Positions 24,157-28,419 of a DNA stretch of 28,419 nucleotides are shown one piece after another. Source of the DNA: an uncultured Eubacteriales bacterium (GTDB lineage Bacteria; Bacillota; Clostridia; Christensenellales; Aristaeellaceae); NCBI GenBank assembly GCA_900553295.1, contig USCR01000014.1, positions 1-28,419 on the forward strand, given 5' to 3'. The first letter of the stretch is position 1. The number at the start of each line of letters is the position of its first letter. The translations under genes were made by a program, and so were the position numbers. The notes under the pieces are model-generated. The model worked only from the letters and a program-made list of their open reading frames with translations. It was not told where the DNA came from and ran no database searches.

Positions 24157-24824
24157 TGGCGTACACGGAAGCGGAACTGCTCCGTATCCGCATGGATTGC
24201 CTGTTTACCTATGAGGCCGGCCGTATGCTGTATGTAAATGAGCCCTGGCGGCAGACCGTTCCCGCTCCCCTTCTTCACGCAGGAAGGACGCTGGAGGGCG
24301 AAATATGCTACCGCTTCGGACAGCAGGTAAGTCCCGGCGCCATGTCCGGGGCTCAGGCGATGCTGGAAAGCGGTGTGTGGGACGCAGACGCATACGGGAA
24401 AGTTCTGGGCAGCAGCCGGAGTAAGCGTGAAATCTGCTTCTGGTACCCCGGCAAGCAGGTGCCTGCCGCGGATTGTCACGCCCTTGTTCCTGAGGAGGCA
24501 CCCTTGCTCTCCGCCACCTTCCCTGGCTATGAGGAAGAGTTGCCCTTCGCCTCGCCTTATATGGCCTGCTTCCGTAACGGTCAGATTGTGTCCGTATGCC
24601 GCAGCGTGCGCATGGGTCAGGGACATGAGGCAGGCATCGCAACCCTGCCCGCCTACCGGCGGCAGGGCTGTGCCCTGGAAGCCCTGCGCAGCTGGACCGC
24701 CGCGGTGCTGGAGCAGGGCATTATCCCCTTGTACAGCACCGACCTGCATCATGCTGCTTCCCGTGGCCTTGCCAGCAAAGGCGGTTTTGTTGCCTATGCC
24801 CAAACCTTGGAAATATGGCTGTAA
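24156..24824 (+). CDS. GNAT-family N-acetyltransferase
   Basis: 222 aa. The C-terminal half contains the GNAT acetyl-CoA region: GIATLPAYRRQGCALEAL (motif A R/QxxGxA) and then IPLYSTDLHHAASRGLASKG, with the final strand FVAYA. The N-terminal about 110 residues do not resemble the minimal fold and may bind the acceptor. GTG 24156 shares one base with the TAG stop of the NTPase gene, with GGGAGGAA just upstream. Last gene of the plus arm. The acceptor is unknown; presence in a Moco operon could mean protein or pterin modification, or simple hitch-hiking. Confidence 0.82.
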   Translation: MAYTEAELLRIRMDCLFTYEAGRMLYVNEPWRQTVPAPLLHAGRTLEGEICYRFGQQVSPGAMSGAQAMLESGVWDADAYGKVLGSSRSKREICFWYPGKQVPAADCHALVPEEAPLLSATFPGYEEELPFASPYMACFRNGQIVSVCRSVRMGQGHEAGIATLPAYRRQGCALEALRSWTAAVLEQGIIPLYSTDLHHAASRGLASKGGFVAYAQTLEIWL

Positions 24825-24859
24825 AGGCCATCTGTCTCCTGCATCCCATATGCAAAAAG

Positions 24860-24906
24860 GCCCTCCCGCCTCGGATGCACCGGGTATGGGAGGGCTTTCC
24901 GTTTTT
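24860..24906. terminator. bidirectional terminator after the plus Moco arm
   Basis: GCCCTCCC (24860-24867) pairs with GGGAGGGC (24888-24895) around 20 nt, followed by TTTCCGTTTTT on the plus strand. The preceding AAAAAG supplies a U-tract for the opposing ECF gene. Confidence 0.88.
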
Positions 24907-24980
24907 GAAAGATATATCTCGCCGCCGCGGTATTTTCCGGGAAGATGAATATACTGCACTGCCCAGCAGTCAACCACAGC

Positions 24981-25535
24981 TTATTTTTCCAGTACCCCGG
25001 CGCGGCGTAGGGCCGGGAACATGGCCCGTGCCAGCAGGGGCGTAACCAGCACGGCCACCGCACCATTGAGCAGCGCGGGAATCAGTTTCCCCAGGAGTAC
25101 CGCGCCCAGGGTATCCGCCGGCACCGGTTCCACAAATGACTTGTACACATAGCTTTTGAGCATGTACAGTGCAATATAGGCAACCGAACCCAGGAAGCAG
25201 GCTGCATAGTCCCTTACCAGCCCGCCTTTGCCCTCCCGCCGTGAGCCCGCCACCACTGCGCACACCCACGCCATGGCAAATTTGCTCACAAAGGTAATCA
25301 GTGCCTGTAAGGGATCGTAGCCGCCCGCCAGCAGATCATACAGGGCAGAACCCAGGCCCGCCGCCGCGCCGCCATATCCCCCGCCCAGCAAAAGCCCTGC
25401 CAAGAGGCACATGGCATTGGCAAAATGCACCTTGGAGCCCAGCAACGGAAACCGAAACATCGTAACCACGTACACCAGCGCCGCCATAACCCCCACCAGT
25501 GCCAGGTGGTACGCTGGATGACGATCCTTGCGCAT
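24981..25535 (-). CDS. ECF transporter S component
   Basis: Integral-membrane substrate-capture subunit for vitamin or precursor uptake through the energy-coupling-factor module. 184 aa, typical size. Hydrophobic segments LALVGVMAALVYVVTMF, CLLAGLLLGGGYGGAAAGLG and a membrane-rich C-terminal half. The signature HFANAMCLLAGLLLGGGYGG with GSALYDLL resembles the DUF1393/RibU-related S components. ATG 25535 was picked because GAGGAG lies 8 nt upstream; a GTG at 25544 abuts the SD. Own promoter. The substrate is unknown, and the EcfA/EcfT genes are not in the window. Confidence 0.85.
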   Translation of the reverse strand: MRKDRHPAYHLALVGVMAALVYVVTMFRFPLLGSKVHFANAMCLLAGLLLGGGYGGAAAGLGSALYDLLAGGYDPLQALITFVSKFAMAWVCAVVAGSRREGKGGLVRDYAACFLGSVAYIALYMLKSYVYKSFVEPVPADTLGAVLLGKLIPALLNGAVAVLVTPLLARAMFPALRRAGVLEK

Positions 25536-25571
25536 TTCTCCCACTCCTCATTCGTATTCTTTCAGGACAAG

Positions 25572-25600
25572 ATCATAGCACACTCCTCCGCCCGGAACAA
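25572..25600 (-). promoter_or_regulatory. promoter of ECF S component gene
   Basis: Minus strand TTGTTC (25595-25600), 17-nt spacer, TATGAT (25572-25577), 36 nt before ATG 25535. No riboswitch-sized leader separates it from the gene. Confidence 0.72.
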
Positions 25601-25625
25601 GCGGCTACTGTGCTTTTTGTGCATC

Positions 25626-25657
25626 AAAAAAGGCCAGCCGCAAAGCTGCGTCCGGCC
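25626..25657 (-). terminator. terminator of degV-type gene
   Basis: Minus strand GGCCGGACGCAG...GCGGCTGGCC folds with GGCC/GGCC and CGC/GCG pairs (one mismatch, one G-U), followed by six T. It lies 13 nt past the stop. Confidence 0.8.
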
Positions 25658-25670
25658 GTAAGCCAGCCCC

Positions 25671-26522
25671 TTATGCCTTTGGGGTTTTCCTCTTGAAAAT
25701 GATGCCCAAGGTGTTCGGCCCGCAATGGCAGCAGATCGTGCTGCCCGCCGTGCACACCAGTGTTTCCTTAAATTCGGCCACGGTGCCCAGGTAGTTCAGC
25801 ATCTGTTCGGCTACCCCCGGTTCACAGGGCGAGTAGACAAGCATAACCCGGCTGAAATTGACCTGCGACCGATCCTCCAGCTTGTCCTTGACATAATGCT
25901 CCAGGCAGCGCGCGAAGGAGCCGCGATATTTTTTCCCTACGACCATAACGCCCTTTTCCACTTCAATGCAAGGCTTGATGTGCAGCAGCTTTGCTCCCAC
26001 CGCCGCCACGCCGGAGCAGCGTCCCCCGTTGCGCAGATAATCAACCTGATCCAGTACAAAGCTGGTGTCGATCAGGTCGCGTTCCGCTTCCAAGGCCTGG
26101 ACAATCTCCTGAGGCGTCTTGCCCGCCCGGGCCATTTCCACCGCATCCAGCGCCATCATGCCCAGCCCTGCCGAAAGGTTGCCGCTGTCCACCACGTAGA
26201 CATTTCCGCACTGCTTGGCAGCCTGACACGCATTGTCGTAGCACACGGAGAATTTTTTTCCGATGCACAGGTGAATTACGGCGTCGCAATCCTCTTTCAC
26301 CCGGCGGAAGAGTTCCTCGTACTCGTACACGTTCACCGCTGCTGTTTTGCAGGTTTTCCCATTTTCCACCGCGTGGATGATGTCCTGGGGCGTTACGTTC
26401 ACGCCATCATGAAAAGCGTCCTCGCCCAGCATTACCGTCAGCGGAGCAAGGGTGATTCCGTAGCTTGCCCTTAGCTCCGGTGAAAGATCGCACGTACTAT
26501 CCGCAGTCACGCGAATTTTCAT
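25671..26522 (-). CDS. DegV-family fatty-acid-binding protein
   Basis: 283 aa, standard length. Begins KIRVTADSTCDLSPEL, with DLS and TSQV-type KTAAVNVYEYEELFRRV, then FVLDQVDYLRNGGRCSG and HIKPCIEVEKG, all hallmarks of DegV/FakB. DegV-type proteins bind a fatty acid and, as FakB, present it to the FakA kinase. Start ATG 26522 has GGAGGTG about 11 nt upstream; a frame extension to 26564 is not supported. An unusual feature is the Cys-rich C-terminal segment STICCHCGPNTLGI, which follows the conserved GPGT-like loop. Monocistronic. Confidence 0.92.
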   Translation of the reverse strand: MKIRVTADSTCDLSPELRASYGITLAPLTVMLGEDAFHDGVNVTPQDIIHAVENGKTCKTAAVNVYEYEELFRRVKEDCDAVIHLCIGKKFSVCYDNACQAAKQCGNVYVVDSGNLSAGLGMMALDAVEMARAGKTPQEIVQALEAERDLIDTSFVLDQVDYLRNGGRCSGVAAVGAKLLHIKPCIEVEKGVMVVGKKYRGSFARCLEHYVKDKLEDRSQVNFSRVMLVYSPCEPGVAEQMLNYLGTVAEFKETLVCTAGSTICCHCGPNTLGIIFKRKTPKA

Positions 26523-26579
26523 TGTTTCGCTTGCACCTCCAGCATGGCATTGATCCTTCGGCAAAAAAAACCAGTATCA

Positions 26580-26608
26580 ATCCTACCACATTCTCCTGGT
26601 TTGTGCAA
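26580..26608 (-). promoter_or_regulatory. promoter of degV-type gene
   Basis: Minus strand TTGCAC (26603-26608), 17-nt spacer, TAGGAT (26580-26585), about 58 nt before ATG 26522. Confidence 0.6.
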
Positions 26609-26651
26609 TGCAAAAGGCCGTGTGAAATCGAATAAATTTCTGCTTTCTCCC

Positions 26652-26680
26652 TTGACAAGCGCGCCGGTTTGCCCTATGCT
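26652..26680 (+). promoter_or_regulatory. gpmI promoter
   Basis: TTGACA (26652-26657), 17-nt spacer, TATGCT (26675-26680). The 76-nt leader contains two compact hairpins, GGCGC-TTATG-GCGCC and CGGCGG-TCT-CCGCCG, ending just before the SD; they may stabilise the message. Confidence 0.85.
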
Positions 26681-26756
26681 CAAAACGCACGGCGCTTATG
26701 GCGCCTTGAAAGCCATACGACGGCGGTCTCCGCCGAAAGCATTAGGAGGAAACATC

Positions 26757-28331
26757 ATGAAAAAGCCCGTGGTTCTTGTTGTAATGGACGGCGTGGGCGA
26801 TAGCGCATCCCAGCTAGGAAACATGGTCCAGCAGGCCACCACCCCCACCCTGGATGAATTGAAAGCCAGCTGTCCTTATCTTTCCATCAAAGCGCACGGC
26901 ACGGCGGTAGGTCTGCCGTCCGATGACGATATGGGCAACAGTGAAGTGGGGCACAACGCCTTGGGCTGCGGCCAGATCTACTCCCAGGGTGCGAAGCTGG
27001 TCAACGAGTCCATCGAGAGCGGCAAAATCTATGCCTCCCAAGCGTGGAAGGAGCTCATCGGCGGCGTGAAGGCCAATGGCGCTACGCTGCATTTCCTGGG
27101 CTTGCTCTCCGACGGCAATGTGCACAGCAATATCCATCACCTGATCGCCATGCTGCAGCAGGCCAAGGCCGAGGGTGTGCACCGGGTGCGCTGTCATATT
27201 CTGCTGGACGGCCGCGACGTTCCCGCCACCTCCGCCCTGGAATACGTTCAGCAGCTGGAGGACGCGCTGGCAGCCCTTAACGACAGCACCTTTGACGGCC
27301 GTATCGCCTCCGGCGGCGGACGCATGAAGATCACCATGGATCGCTACCAGGCCAACTGGGATATGGTGGCGCTGGGCTGGAACACCCATGTGCATGGCCA
27401 GGGCCGCCAGTTTGCCTCCGCCAGGGAAGCGGTGGAAACCTATCGTGCGGAGCTGGGCGTTATCGATCAGGATCTGCCCCCCTTCGTCATTGCCAAGGAC
27501 GGCCAGCCCGTGGGCAAGGTGCAGGATGGCGACAGCCTGATTCTGTTCAACTTCCGTGGCGACCGCGCGCTGGAAATTTCAATGGCCTTTGACGATGTGG
27601 ATTTCCCCTACTTTGACCGTGGCGTTGTACCGCAGGTGAAGTATGCCGGCATGCTGCAATACGACGGCGACCTGTGCATCCCCAAGCGCTACCTAGTCAA
27701 CCCGCCGGAGATCCGCCACACGCTGACGGAGCTACTGGTGGCGGCCGGCATCAAGGAATACGCCTGCTCCGAAACCCAGAAGTACGGCCATGTGACTTAC
27801 TTCTGGAACGGCAACCGCTCCGAAAAATTCTCCGAGGAGCTGGAAACCTGGGAGGAAGTTCCCTCCGACGTCCGCTCCTTTGACGAATGTCCCTGGATGA
27901 AGGCCACCCAGATCACCGACCTGGTCATCAAGGCCATGGAGAGCGGGGCATATGGCTTTATCCGCTGCAATTATCCCAACGGTGACATGGTGGGCCACAC
28001 CGGCAATCTGCTGGCTACGGAAATCGCCGTGGAGAGCGTTGACCTCTGCCTGGCCCGCCTGAAAAAGGCCGCGGATGAGTTGGGATTCATCCTGGTAATC
28101 ACCGCCGACCATGGGAACGCGGATCAGATGCTGGAAAAGGACAAAAAGGGCAATATTTCTCCCCGTACCGCCCACAGCCTGAATCCCGTTCCCTTCATCG
28201 TCTATGACAAGGATGCCCGGCATGAGCTAAAAAGCGGCGCCTTTGGCCTGAGCAACGTGGCCCCCACCGTGGCGGGTCTGCTGGGAATCAAGCCCTACGA
28301 TTGCTGGGACGAAAGCATGCTGAAAGACTGA
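26757..28331 (+). CDS. gpmI: 2,3-bisphosphoglycerate-independent phosphoglycerate mutase
   Basis: Glycolytic interconversion of 3- and 2-phosphoglycerate, using two metal ions and a phosphoserine intermediate. 524 aa. VVMDGVGDS at the N-terminus provides metal Asp11. The nucleophile is Ser62 in MGNSEVGHNALG, the same position as in characterised enzymes. HILLDGRDV, YQANWDMV, FNFRGDRALEI, the metal-binding NYPNGDMVGHTGN and ITADHGNADQM, and HSLNPVPFIV complete the family pattern. ATG 26757 follows TTAGGAGGAA by 5 nt. Strong promoter and SD suit a central-metabolism gene. Confidence 0.97.
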   Translation: MKKPVVLVVMDGVGDSASQLGNMVQQATTPTLDELKASCPYLSIKAHGTAVGLPSDDDMGNSEVGHNALGCGQIYSQGAKLVNESIESGKIYASQAWKELIGGVKANGATLHFLGLLSDGNVHSNIHHLIAMLQQAKAEGVHRVRCHILLDGRDVPATSALEYVQQLEDALAALNDSTFDGRIASGGGRMKITMDRYQANWDMVALGWNTHVHGQGRQFASAREAVETYRAELGVIDQDLPPFVIAKDGQPVGKVQDGDSLILFNFRGDRALEISMAFDDVDFPYFDRGVVPQVKYAGMLQYDGDLCIPKRYLVNPPEIRHTLTELLVAAGIKEYACSETQKYGHVTYFWNGNRSEKFSEELETWEEVPSDVRSFDECPWMKATQITDLVIKAMESGAYGFIRCNYPNGDMVGHTGNLLATEIAVESVDLCLARLKKAADELGFILVITADHGNADQMLEKDKKGNISPRTAHSLNPVPFIVYDKDARHELKSGAFGLSNVAPTVAGLLGIKPYDCWDESMLKD

Positions 28332-28346
28332 TTTATTTGCAAATGC

Positions 28347-28387
28347 AAGGCGCTGCCGCATTGGGTCTCCCCACGCGGTAGCGCCTT
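28347..28387 (+). terminator. hairpin after gpmI
   Basis: AAGGCGCTGCCGC (28347-28359) pairs with GCGGTAGCGCCTT (28375-28387), 13 bp with one G-U, around a 15-nt loop. It is 15 nt after the stop. No clean T-run follows, so termination may involve the second hairpin at 28400. Confidence 0.65.
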
Positions 28388-28399
28388 CAGCGTGTCGAA

Positions 28400-28419
28400 A
28401 AAGTGGCAAACGCCACTTT
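28400..28419. repeat. second dyad symmetry cut by window edge
   Basis: AAAGTGGC (28400-28407) and GCCACTTT (28412-28419) form an 8-bp stem with loop AAAC. The left arm continues upstream as GTGTCGAA, so the right arm probably extends beyond the window. It looks like a bidirectional terminator or a dispersed palindromic repeat. Confidence 0.55.

Noticed and set aside
23511..24977. 488-codon minus-strand frame
   Set aside because: Runs through mobB, the NTPase, the GNAT gene and a terminator on the other strand, each with clear motifs and coupled starts.
26681..26756. Riboswitch in the gpmI leader
   Set aside because: The leader has only two small perfect hairpins with no conserved aptamer-like core.

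Overview
The window reads as one contiguous piece of a moderately GC-rich Clostridia-like (Firmicutes) chromosome, probably from an anaerobic gut-type organism. This placement is an inference. It rests on strong AGGAGG-type ribosome binding sites, LacI-controlled carbohydrate ABC uptake, a maltose phosphorylase, DegV, a YdjI-like SPFH protein, an ECF S component, the UPF0237/UPF0210 pair and the multi-PG-binding L,D-transpeptidase. No rRNA, tRNA, CRISPR array or complete insertion sequence was found.

Layout. (1) 1-5.7 kb, minus strand: a carbohydrate region with an orphan extracellular solute-binding protein behind a LacI-type operator, a destroyed LplB-type permease joined to an IS21-like transposase fragment, a LacI-family regulator, and maltose phosphorylase (mapA). 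From 2.4 to about 5.95 kb the DNA is visibly AT-richer than the rest. (2) 5.9-8 kb, minus: an SPFH/zinc-ribbon protein behind a response-regulator-like protein that lacks a DNA-binding domain. (3) 8-11.4 kb, minus: ACT protein (UPF0237), UPF0210, MTA/SAH nucleosidase (mtnN) and an SDR oxidoreductase, with a terminator-like hairpin inside the operon. (4) 11.5-14.4 kb: a plus-strand pyridoxal kinase converging on an L,D-transpeptidase. (5) 14.4-24.8 kb: a large molybdenum cofactor locus. The minus arm runs molybdopterin-binding protein - moeA - moaC - moaA - mogA - [Moco-type riboswitch] - modA - modB - modC. The divergent plus arm runs AlkP-superfamily phosphohydrolase - small unknown protein - mobB - THEP1-like NTPase - GNAT acetyltransferase. 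(6) 24.9-28.4 kb: ECF S component, DegV, and phosphoglycerate mutase gpmI.

How it works together. Locus 5 covers molybdate import (ModABC), the first step of cofactor synthesis (MoaA/MoaC), adenylylation and metal insertion (MogA/MoeA), and nucleotide attachment or adaptor steps (MobB). The transporter is probably controlled by the cofactor through the RNA element upstream of modA. MoaD, MoaE, MoeB, MobA and any molybdoenzyme are absent from the window. The most interesting uncharacterised part is the plus arm, whose AlkP-like, small, NTPase and GNAT proteins have no textbook role in Moco synthesis yet are translationally coupled in one operon with mobB.
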